DNA of 64,000 nt from Hyphomicrobiales bacterium (GTDB lineage: Bacteria; Pseudomonadota; Alphaproteobacteria; Rhizobiales; Methylopilaceae), in the NCBI GenBank assembly GCA_022842205.1, contig JALHQA010000001.1:248001-312000 (forward strand), written 5' to 3'. Below are positions 17,997 through 25,267 of the stretch, in pieces. The notes under the pieces were generated by a model that saw nothing but the letters and a program-made list of their open reading frames with translations, did no database searches and was not told where the DNA came from. Positions within the stretch are counted from its first letter, which is position 1. Every line of letters begins with the position of its first letter. A program made the position numbers and the translations under genes.

Positions 17997-18488
17997 GTGA
18001 AAACTCCCGTTTCGCACGCTGCGAAAATGCTCGCGCTCGTCTGTACGTCACTACTGCCGGAAGCCGCTTTTGCCAAAGGCCCGATGTCGAAGTCGGATTC
18101 GCTGACCTGCCTCGCCACCGCGATCTATTTTGAAGCGCGGGGCGAACCGGAATCCGGGCAGATCGCCGTCGGTCAGGTCATTCTCAATCGCGTGGAGCAC
18201 CGCGCTTTTCCATCGACGGTGTGCAGCGTCGTCTATCAGAACGCCCGCCGCAGGAACGCATGCCAGTTTTCGTTCGCGTGCGACGGCGTCGCGGACAAGA
18301 TCACGGATCGGAAACTATATCGGGAGATCAAGGAGCGCGCCGCAAAGCTTCTGAGCGGTCAGGCCCCCGGCGGCCATGTCTCGGATTCGACGCACTATCA
18401 CGCAGCGTATGTCAGTCCCGACTGGGCGCGGCGGTTGCTCCAGACGGGCCGCGTCGGCGCGCACATCTTCTATGTCATACCGGCTTGA
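17997..18488 (+). CDS. SleB-family cell wall hydrolase
   Basis: 163-residue secreted protein with a signal peptide (cleavage after AAFAK, about residue 25) and a single Hydrolase_2/SleB domain, predicted to cleave peptidoglycan in the periplasm. The catalytic Glu lies in ATAIYFEARGEPESGQ; further landmarks are VGQVILNRVEHRAFP, NACQFSFACDG and THYHAAYVSPDW. Non-spore-forming alphaproteobacteria commonly carry several such enzymes. It is transcribed away from the GT29 gene across a 227-base gap and converges with the kai-operon kinase. Confidence 0.88.
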   Translation: MKTPVSHAAKMLALVCTSLLPEAAFAKGPMSKSDSLTCLATAIYFEARGEPESGQIAVGQVILNRVEHRAFPSTVCSVVYQNARRRNACQFSFACDGVADKITDRKLYREIKERAAKLLSGQAPGGHVSDSTHYHAAYVSPDWARRLLQTGRVGAHIFYVIPA

Positions 18489-18639
18489 GGAAGCACTTCG
18501 CGCATCGCAGGGCGAAGGTAAGGACAGCGCGCGCAAAACGAAAGCGTCTCGCCGTTCCGCTTCGCTGCCGCGCGCGAGCGCAGATCGCGTCCTGCGTCAC
18601 GGCGGCGATCTGCGGCCGAACGGCACGATCGCGCGGCAG

Positions 18640-19743
18640 CTAGGTGCGGGCGCGCGGAAGAAAAAGATGCACGCTGGTGCCCATGCCGATCTCGCTGTCG
18701 ATCCGCACATGCCCGCCGGACTGGTGAACAAAGCCGTAGATCTGGCTAAGACCCAGTCCGGTTCCCTGGCCTTCGGGCTTGGTGGTGAAGAACGGCTCGA
18801 ACACCTGCGCCAGGGTTTCCCGGCTCATGCCGCAGCCGGTGTCGCGCACGGTCACGCAGACGAACCCGGCGAGGTCGGACGAAGCACCGAAAACGCCGGA
18901 GACGCTGCTCGTCTCGATCGTCAGTATCCCCCGGCCTTCCATGGCGTCCCGCGCGTTGACCGCGAGGTTGAGAAGGGCGACATCGAACTGGTTGGGGTCG
19001 ATCTCGACGGGTTCGAGTTGCGGGGCGAGGAGAGTTTTCAGCTCGATGTCACGGCCCAGAGTTCCCTCGAAGAGATGGGTCAGCGACTCGATCCGGGCGT
19101 TGAGGTCGATGATTTCGGGGGAGAGCGTCTGGCGCCTGGAAAAGGCCAGCAATTGCTGGGTAAGCGCACCGCCGTTCGCAGCGCGAGCGCGCACTTCATC
19201 GATCAGCATGCCGACCCTCGGATTCGTGGGATCGGCGGCGATCTGCTTCTCAAGCAGCTTCAGTCCCGATTCGAATACCGCGAGCAGATTGTTGAAATCG
19301 TGCACGATCCCGGCGGCCAGCCTCCCGACCGCTTCCATCTTCTGCGACTGGCGCTGGCGTTCGTCCGCCGCTCGCTGCGCCGAGACGTCGCGCAGGCTCG
19401 CCAGCAGGGCCGAGTCGCCGTTCCAGCCGATCTCGACCACACGCATTTCAACTTCGGCCGGAGGTTTGTCCGGTCGCCGCACCCGGATTTCCGCAATGTC
19501 GCCTGTAACTACCGGGCGACCCAGCGGGACTTGGAGAAGATTTTCGGTCGGTTGCCCGAAGATCTCGGCAGCCGCGGGGTTGGCATAGAGCACGCTGCCC
19601 GCGAGATCGACGACCAGTATGCCGTCGGCGATGTTCTCGACCAGGCGCTGGAACGAGAGCTGGCTGAATCCCGCAAGCGGTTCATCCTCGCCCGCCCGGG
19701 CGATCTCCGAGGCCGTGCGTGGCCTCTCCCGGGCCGCGGTCAC
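18640..19743 (-). CDS. PAS-domain sensor histidine kinase of the kaiBC operon
   Basis: 367-residue soluble histidine kinase. A PAS domain spans about residues 30-125 (LVENIADGILVVDLAGSVLYANPAA in part), then a HisKA segment with phospho-acceptor His148 in AAGIVHDFNNLLA, an N-box LLNLAVNARDAM, and ATP-lid motifs DTGCGM and GTGLGLSQIYGF. No receiver domain and no transmembrane helix. It overlaps the end of kaiC by four bases, so the kinase is translationally coupled to KaiC and is the likely output partner of the KaiB-KaiC pair. No response-regulator gene is adjacent; the target could be elsewhere. Confidence 0.88.
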   Translation of the reverse strand: MTAARERPRTASEIARAGEDEPLAGFSQLSFQRLVENIADGILVVDLAGSVLYANPAAAEIFGQPTENLLQVPLGRPVVTGDIAEIRVRRPDKPPAEVEMRVVEIGWNGDSALLASLRDVSAQRAADERQRQSQKMEAVGRLAAGIVHDFNNLLAVFESGLKLLEKQIAADPTNPRVGMLIDEVRARAANGGALTQQLLAFSRRQTLSPEIIDLNARIESLTHLFEGTLGRDIELKTLLAPQLEPVEIDPNQFDVALLNLAVNARDAMEGRGILTIETSSVSGVFGASSDLAGFVCVTVRDTGCGMSRETLAQVFEPFFTTKPEGQGTGLGLSQIYGFVHQSGGHVRIDSEIGMGTSVHLFLPRART

Positions 19744-21233
19744 GTTGCGGGGCCCGCTATTGCTGCGTCACCGAATACGTCGGGCGCGCCGCCGAAGGGT
19801 TCTCCCAGATGCATGCCCTTGCTGTCGATCGTGAAGCGGCGGATCTGCTTGTCATGCTCGCTGCCTCGCATCTTCAGCACCATGAGCCCCCGATTCATCA
19901 TGTCGCCTTCCTGGATGTAGCGCAGCAGGATGATCGAGTCGGTCAGCGTGGAGATGTGTTGCTCGCTGGCGCTTTGGCCACCGATCAAGGATTTGTTGGT
20001 TGCCGTGCAGAGTCCCGCGATCTCGCGCTGCTTGATGAATGAGGTCAGGCTGATGAGAAATTCGCGGAATCCCGTCTCGGGCGCGATGCGTTCCAGCGCC
20101 GACAGGCTGTCGATCGCCAGTCGGTCGGGTTTGAACTCCTCGACCAGTTCCCGGATCGTCAGAAGATGGTCCGGCAGACTCTGCGCCTCGGGATAGAGTG
20201 AAATGACCTTGAGCTGTCCATCGGCTTCCATGGCCTCGAAATCGACGCCCCAGCCGCGGGCATTGCGGAATAACTGGCCTCGGCTTTCCTCATAGCCGAC
20301 AAGCAGCGCCCGTTCACCAGCGGCCACGCCACCAGCCAGGAAGTTCGTCACCAGCAGGGTCTTGCCTGTGCCGGTGGCGCCGCTCACCAGGGTGACGCTG
20401 TCGCGGAACAGGCCGCCGCTCGTCATGCGGTCGAGTTCGGCATTGCCGCTGGTCACGCGCTTGGTGCTCGACTGCTGTTCGAGCCGCAGGGACGAAAGAG
20501 GTACCGCGACGAGCCCGTGGTTCTCGACCAGCGTGATCGGCACCTCGCCTTCGACGTGGCGGCTGCCGCGCATTTTCAAGACCTCGATGGTCCGGCGTCG
20601 ACGCTCCTTGTCGAGCGCGTTGCGCAGGATGACCACGTTGTCGGCAACAAACTCCTCAATGCGATGGCGGGAAATCTCGCCATATTCGCTGTTGCGCTCG
20701 GCCGTCATCAAGACTGTCAGGCCCTCCTTCTTGAGCGCCGCGGCGATGCGCAACAGCTCACGGCGCACCGTCGTCGGATCGGCGACAAAATGATCGAAAA
20801 GCTGCGTCAACGAATCCAGCACGAGGCGTTTGGCCTTGGCGGCCTTTACCGCATGGAGAATGCGGGCAAGAAGCCCGGCAAGATCGAAATCGCCAACCAC
20901 CAGTTCGTCGCGATCTTTCGGGCTCGCGTCCACGAAGACGAGCTGGTTCTGCTCGCGCCAGCGCCGGATGTTCCAACCAAAGCTCGCCATGTTGACTTCG
21001 ATCTCGTCGGGAGACTCCTCGAACGTGACGAATACGCCGGACTCCCCGAGATCGGTGATGCCGTGGGCCAGAAATTGCGTCGCGAACACGGTCTTGCCGC
21101 TGCCGGGCGTTCCGCCAACGATCGTCGTGCGCCCGCGCGGCAGTCCACCCATCACGAGGTCGTCGAATGCCTCGATGCCCGTCTTCACTCGTTCGAGTAC
21201 AGGATCGACGGCGCTTTCCTCTGTTGCGATCAT
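19740..21233 (-). CDS. kaiC: KaiC-family double-domain RecA-like ATPase
   Basis: 497-residue protein with two KaiC (RecA-like) domains. CI has Walker A GTPGSGKT (41-48) and the catalytic EE pair at 72-73; CII has GATGTGKT (285-292) and EE at 315-316. The autophosphorylation pair of cyanobacterial KaiC (Ser431/Thr432) is matched by Ser428/Thr429 in EQHISTLTDS, so an autokinase cycle is plausible. The C-terminal tail differs from the cyanobacterial KaiA-binding tail and no kaiA is present. Overlaps kaiB upstream and the PAS kinase downstream by four bases each. Such loci in alphaproteobacteria have been linked to timing or stress adaptation; the function here is inferred. Confidence 0.95.
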   Translation of the reverse strand: MIATEESAVDPVLERVKTGIEAFDDLVMGGLPRGRTTIVGGTPGSGKTVFATQFLAHGITDLGESGVFVTFEESPDEIEVNMASFGWNIRRWREQNQLVFVDASPKDRDELVVGDFDLAGLLARILHAVKAAKAKRLVLDSLTQLFDHFVADPTTVRRELLRIAAALKKEGLTVLMTAERNSEYGEISRHRIEEFVADNVVILRNALDKERRRRTIEVLKMRGSRHVEGEVPITLVENHGLVAVPLSSLRLEQQSSTKRVTSGNAELDRMTSGGLFRDSVTLVSGATGTGKTLLVTNFLAGGVAAGERALLVGYEESRGQLFRNARGWGVDFEAMEADGQLKVISLYPEAQSLPDHLLTIRELVEEFKPDRLAIDSLSALERIAPETGFREFLISLTSFIKQREIAGLCTATNKSLIGGQSASEQHISTLTDSIILLRYIQEGDMMNRGLMVLKMRGSEHDKQIRRFTIDSKGMHLGEPFGGAPDVFGDAAIAGPAT

Positions 21234-21541
21234 GCGGTTGTGTCCTTGTTGCTGCAGCCGAAATATTCGAGAACGTGAGCCGTGTTGCTGATGTCGCCGA
21301 TCAGACGGCGTGGCGGCGTCACGGTCTCGTCGGAAAGCGTGGGCGTGGCGAGAATTCCCGCAGCCTCCGCCTCGGCCGGCCGCTCCAGGATGTCGATGAT
21401 TTCGATGTTGATCGGCTCAGCCGCCGCTTCGATGATGCGCTTGCGGGCGTCGAGCGCCCGGCGTGCCGCCGACGCATCGCCGGCTATGTACAGCCGCAGC
21501 ACGAGGAGAGGTTTTCCTTGGGTCCGATCACTCGTCCTCAT
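21230..21541 (-). CDS. kaiB: KaiB-family protein
   Basis: 103-residue thioredoxin-like/fold-switching protein that binds the KaiC CI ring in clock systems. Conserved elements are VLRLYIAGDASAARRAL, INIEIIDILERPAEAE and the hallmark ILATPTL followed by PPRRLIGDISNT. First gene of the kaiB-kaiC-kinase operon, overlapping kaiC by four bases; the 261-base upstream gap is shared with a divergent Crp/Fnr regulator gene that may control it. Confidence 0.93.
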   Translation of the reverse strand: MRTSDRTQGKPLLVLRLYIAGDASAARRALDARKRIIEAAAEPINIEIIDILERPAEAEAAGILATPTLSDETVTPPRRLIGDISNTAHVLEYFGCSNKDTTA

Positions 21542-21802
21542 GCGTCACGCCCACCTTCCGAAAAACTTGGGGTGGCGTGCTTGGAGCGCCCCGCCAGGAA
21601 ATCAGTGTCGGCAGTGCCGGCATTGCTTGTCTCTCAAGGCGGCAAGTGTCTTCGCCCGGGAGTCGATGCCATCGCTCGCGCTCGATGAGGCTGATCAGCC
21701 CCTGTGTTGCCTTGTAGACAGAGATGCGGGATCGGTCTGCCCACTAGTGACCATTTCTCCGCCTCGCGCGTTATAAAGCGCGAATAAATACGAGGTATGT
21801 GA

Positions 21803-22585
21803 ATGGATGCCCGAAGCCCCAATGGAGATCTTGTCGGCAATAATCTTTTGCGCGCGTTGCGAACCGAAGACTGGGCGATCCTGCAACCGATGCTGGAGGA
21901 TTGGTCGGCGCCGACGGGAACGCTGCTCCACGATCCGGGCGACACGGTCCGCCACGCCTATTTCCCGTGCGGATCGAGCCTGATTTCCTATCTGGTCGTG
22001 CTGGGGGACGGGCGGGCGATCGAGACCGCGCTCATCGGGCGCGAGGGCGCCATCGGCGGCATCGTCAGCCACGGACGGCTCCCGGCCTTTTCCCGGGCCG
22101 AGGTGCAACTGGGCGGCTCTTTCTGGCGGATCGATCTGCACGATCTCGAAGCAGCGAAGTCGCGCTCGATCACACTGCGTTTTTTGTTCGCACGCTATGC
22201 CGATTGCCTGATGGCGCAGGTCTTCCAGTCCGTCGCCTGCAACGCCGCCCATTCAATCGAGCAGCGGACGGCGAAATGGCTGCTCGCCGCACTTGAAAGA
22301 ACCGGCGCGACCGATGTCGCGCTCACGCAGGAGCAATTGTCGGCGATGCTGGGCGTGGGACGCAGCTATCTCAGTCGAGTGATCCAGGACCTGAAAACGA
22401 AAGGGGTCATCGAGACGCGGCGCGGACGCATTGCCGTCAGCCATGTCGAGGGCCTTCGCTCGCTCGCCTGCGAATGCAATCCCTGTGTCAGCCGCCATTT
22501 CGACGACGTTCTGAAAGGCGTTTACCCCGCCGAGGAAAACGGGGTGGCGGCCAAGGAAAGCACGCCGCGCCGATCGTCGGATTGA
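21803..22585 (+). CDS. Crp/Fnr-family transcriptional regulator
   Basis: 260-residue regulator: cyclic-nucleotide-binding-like beta barrel at residues about 25-140 (HDPGDTVRHAYFPCGSSLIS, the effector pocket GREGAIGGIVSHGR) and a C-terminal winged helix with LTQEQLSAMLGVGRSYLSRV and KTKGVIETRRGRIAV. There is no Fnr-type N-terminal cysteine cluster, but the C-terminal tail has CECNPC near residue 219. The effector is unknown. Divergent from kaiB, so it may regulate the kai operon, itself, or both. Its downstream flank begins the possible metal island. Confidence 0.88.
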   Translation: MDARSPNGDLVGNNLLRALRTEDWAILQPMLEDWSAPTGTLLHDPGDTVRHAYFPCGSSLISYLVVLGDGRAIETALIGREGAIGGIVSHGRLPAFSRAEVQLGGSFWRIDLHDLEAAKSRSITLRFLFARYADCLMAQVFQSVACNAAHSIEQRTAKWLLAALERTGATDVALTQEQLSAMLGVGRSYLSRVIQDLKTKGVIETRRGRIAVSHVEGLRSLACECNPCVSRHFDDVLKGVYPAEENGVAAKESTPRRSSD

Positions 22586-22759
22586 GCGGACCAGATTTCA
22601 TCCGAAGGCGGAGAATCTAGATCAGGCCGCGGCGCGAGAGCGAGAGCGGCAAGGCAGGTTGCGGCGTGCCAAGGCGGTGCGCTGCGCATGCACGCGACCG
22701 ACGATGCCGTGCAAGGCACGGCTTCTCAGTCCCATCGGACTGGGGCGGGCTATTAGGGA

Positions 22760-22773
22760 AAAATGGCGCGCCC
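22760..22773. repeat. Candidate attachment-site repeat (left)
   Basis: AAAATGGCGCGCCC, identical to 32841-32854, where it spans the CCA end and acceptor stem of the tRNA-Arg(ACG) gene plus four downstream A residues. Direct repeats of a tRNA 3' end commonly bound integrated elements. At 14 bases it is shorter than a usual att core, and no integrase gene is present, so the element would be old or decayed. Confidence 0.45.
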
Positions 22774-22794
22774 TAGCAGATGAAGATGAGAACT

Positions 22795-22817
22795 GGAGCA
22801 TCAGCTTCCCAAGCTGA
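22795..22817 (+). other. tRNA-like D/anticodon-arm fragment
   Basis: GGAGCA followed by TCAGC, seven-base loop TTCCCAA, GCTGA: this reads like the end of a D-arm and the complete anticodon arm of a tRNA-Gly(CCC). No matching T-arm or acceptor stem follows, so it is not a functional tRNA gene as read. It may be a tRNA remnant next to the candidate att repeat. Confidence 0.35.
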
Positions 22818-23089
22818 CTATCCGCAGATCCAGCGCCTTCAACCCGTAGAGGCAGGTGTGCTGGCGTCGCCATCCGATAAAAGAGTGGCGGACTGCTGCC
22901 GACTGCAGTGGTTCGGCGGGCGTAGAGCCTTCTGGAACTAGGTTTTCGGCTTGGTAGGACATCAGGGTGAGGTCAAGAATCAGTCCTGCTTAACTGTGAT
23001 GGTACGATTCGACACAATTTGGCCGTTTCTCCTACCTAAGCGCGACTTTCGAGGATACGCTGCAACCTGAATATGGGTGTCTTGTCGGC

Positions 23090-23497
23090 ATGCGCTTGTC
23101 TGTGTTCCTGGCCCGCGTCGTTCCCATCGTGATCGTGATGATCGCGGTGTACGCGATGCCGTCGGCGGCTTTGGCGCACCCTGGGCACGAGAGCAGCGGC
23201 ACGGCGGATGCGTACCGAGCCAGCACCGAAACAGAAGTTTCGCTCTCCGGCGCGTCCGCCAAAGAACCGGCTTTAGAAGAAACCGGCGAACGGGCCTCTG
23301 CCAAGTCGACCGAGAAGGTCCCCTGCAATGGGGGTTGTTGTTCGGCGGGCTCGTCCTGTTGCGCGCCTGCGGTCGAAAATCCTACCGCCTATCTCACTAT
23401 TGCAGACCGCCGCACCGCTATTGTAAGGGCACCTACTAGCGTTTTCAGTGGCGTCGATCCGAACCTCTTCCGCCGCCCGCCCAAATTCTTCGTCTGA
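23090..23497 (+). CDS. Small secreted Cys/His-bearing protein of metal cluster
   Basis: 135-residue protein of unknown function. Residues 1-29 form a signal peptide (MRLSVFLARVVPIVIVMIAV core, cleavage after ALA); the mature N-terminus begins HPGHESSG. A five-cysteine cluster CNGGCCSAGSSCC is at residues 79-91, a plausible soft-metal site, and the C-terminus VDPNLFRRPPKFFV is positively charged. It precedes the RND adaptor gene by 66 bases on the same strand, so a periplasmic metal-sensing or metal-chaperone role is likely but inferred. I do not recognise a named family. Confidence 0.6.
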   Translation: MRLSVFLARVVPIVIVMIAVYAMPSAALAHPGHESSGTADAYRASTETEVSLSGASAKEPALEETGERASAKSTEKVPCNGGCCSAGSSCCAPAVENPTAYLTIADRRTAIVRAPTSVFSGVDPNLFRRPPKFFV

Positions 23498-23563
23498 TCC
23501 GGCGCGCCCGCGCGCGCTCCAGCGGCCGCATGGCCGTCCGAGACCAGTTCGAAGGATTACTCA

Positions 23564-25255
23564 ATGCATCCGGTTTTCAGATCCGCGCTCTACGCGGTGC
23601 TCTTCACGATATCCGTTCCCGCGGCTATCGAGGCACATGAGGGGCATGTTCACAGCGGCGACGCCCCTCCGCCGGTCACCGAGGTCGCGAGTGCCTCGCC
23701 CCGGGTCGAAGCGACTTCGTCAGCCCTTGAAATGGTCGCGCTTCCGCAGAACGGCGCTATCCAGATATTCCTGGACCGGTTCGAAACAAACGAACCGGTA
23801 AGCGGTGCCTCGATCATCGCCGACACCGCGGCTGGTTCTCTTGAGGCCAAGCCCTTCGAAGAAGGCACCTACCTTCTGCAAGGAGACTGGACAGCTTCGG
23901 CCGGCACACACGACGTGATACTGACTGTGACTGTCGGCGATCTCGTTGAAATCTTTCCGGTCCAGATTGCCGTTCCGACCGCGGCCGTTCCCGAAGCTGC
24001 GCCAACCGCCGGCTTGACCTTGGCAAGCATCGGCGGCCAGTTGCCTGACAAGCGTTCCTGGCTGTTCGTACTCCTCGGTGCCATTACGGGCGTAGCGATC
24101 ATGATGCTGCGGAGCCGCCCGAGGGCGGTTATTGCCGTCCTTCTGGCAGGCTCCATGCTTTTCTTCGTCAGCTACGCGTCCGCACACGAGGGGCACGTCC
24201 ATGCCGACGATAAGCCGGCGGCCGATGCCAAGGCTCCCTCACCGGCTGGTCGTGCCCGCGATATCGCACAGCGGCTTCCGGATGGGACGTTGTTCGTTCC
24301 CAAGCCTACCCAGCGCATTCTTGCGATCCGCACCTTAATTGCCGAACCGCGAGCTCACAGCAGAAGTATTGAACTCCCCGGGCGCGTCATCCCTGATCCG
24401 AATGCCAGCGGCTACGTGCAGGCCTCCGTCGGTGGCCGCCTGTCGCCGCCGGCGCAGGGATTCCCACGCCTCGGCTCGGTGGTAAAGGCGGGCGACATTC
24501 TTGCTTACGTGACACCGCCTGTGGGCTCCAAGGATGCGTCTGACATGCGCCAGAGCCTCGGCGAGCTCGACCAGCAAATCAGCATTGTCGAGCGGCGCGT
24601 CGGACGCTTCGAAAAACTTGCGGCATCGGGGGCGGTCACACAGACCCAGTTGACCGAAGCCCGCCTCGAACTCGAAGGACTGAAGGAACGCCGCGTCGCA
24701 CTGCAAACCGCCCGGGTAGAGCAGGAACCACTCGTTGCGCCGGTCGATGGGATCATCGCGGATGCCAGCGCGGTCGCAGGGCAAATGGCCGAGCCAAGTG
24801 CGATTGTATTCCACATCGTCAATCCGGACCGGCTTTGGGTTGAGGCGCTTAGCTTTGAAGCGGTTTCAGAAACCCAATCCGCTTCTGCCTCTTTTGCGGA
24901 CGGCCAAAGCATCGAGCTCGCATATCAAGGGGCCGGGCTTGCGGACCGGAACCAGTCGGTGCCGGTACACTTCGAAATCCGCGGCGAGCCCCCCCGCGCG
25001 CGCATCGGTCAGTTCGTCACGGTTCTTGCCTCGACGGATACAATAACCGAGGGCGTTGCCTTGCCGCGCACGAGCGTGGTTCGCGCGGCAAATGGGCAGG
25101 ACTTCGTTTTCGAGCACACATCGCCGGAACGGTTCGTCGCGCGAGAGGTACGTGTCGAGCCGCTCGACGGACAGAATGTTCTTGTCGCTGCCGGCGTGAC
25201 GAAATCCAGCCGGATCGTGACGCAAGGCGCTGAACTCCTCAACCAGGTCCGCTGA
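23564..25255 (+). CDS. Heavy-metal RND efflux adaptor with extra N-terminal membrane/metal domain
   Basis: 563-residue periplasmic adaptor (membrane fusion protein, CusB/CzcB group) linking the RND pump to an outer-membrane channel. The adaptor proper occupies about residues 230-563, with RSIELPGRVIPDPN, a lipoyl/hairpin segment GSVVKAGDILAYV and PVDGIIADASAVAGQMAE. Before it is an unusual module: a signal peptide, HEGHVH (25-30), an Ig/YtkA-like beta domain (about 58-137), two hydrophobic helices (166-182, 188-206) and a second HEGHVH (208-213). Typical relatives start near the second HEGHVH at about 380-420 residues. It may be a fusion of a YtkA-like metal protein with the adaptor. Stop lies 12 bases before the pump gene. 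Confidence 0.85.
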   Translation: MHPVFRSALYAVLFTISVPAAIEAHEGHVHSGDAPPPVTEVASASPRVEATSSALEMVALPQNGAIQIFLDRFETNEPVSGASIIADTAAGSLEAKPFEEGTYLLQGDWTASAGTHDVILTVTVGDLVEIFPVQIAVPTAAVPEAAPTAGLTLASIGGQLPDKRSWLFVLLGAITGVAIMMLRSRPRAVIAVLLAGSMLFFVSYASAHEGHVHADDKPAADAKAPSPAGRARDIAQRLPDGTLFVPKPTQRILAIRTLIAEPRAHSRSIELPGRVIPDPNASGYVQASVGGRLSPPAQGFPRLGSVVKAGDILAYVTPPVGSKDASDMRQSLGELDQQISIVERRVGRFEKLAASGAVTQTQLTEARLELEGLKERRVALQTARVEQEPLVAPVDGIIADASAVAGQMAEPSAIVFHIVNPDRLWVEALSFEAVSETQSASASFADGQSIELAYQGAGLADRNQSVPVHFEIRGEPPRARIGQFVTVLASTDTITEGVALPRTSVVRAANGQDFVFEHTSPERFVAREVRVEPLDGQNVLVAAGVTKSSRIVTQGAELLNQVR

Positions 25256-25267
25256 GGAGAGCCGCCG

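Larger units (their letters stand above)
22586..23089. other. Gene-free junction upstream of the metal cluster
   Basis: A 504-base gap without a credible gene. It holds a 14-base match to the 3' end of tRNA-Arg (22760-22773) and, 22 bases further, a tRNA-like arm (22795-22817). Base composition is less GC-rich than flanking chromosomal genes. It looks like the left junction of an inserted segment; see the two entries inside it. Confidence 0.5.

Noticed and set aside
18640-22585. A kaiA gene
   Set aside because: All frames around kaiB and kaiC were inspected; nothing resembling KaiA is present.
23032-23328. Leftward frame overlapping the Cys-cluster gene
   Set aside because: No signal, no family, and it lies opposite a gene with a clear signal peptide and operon context.
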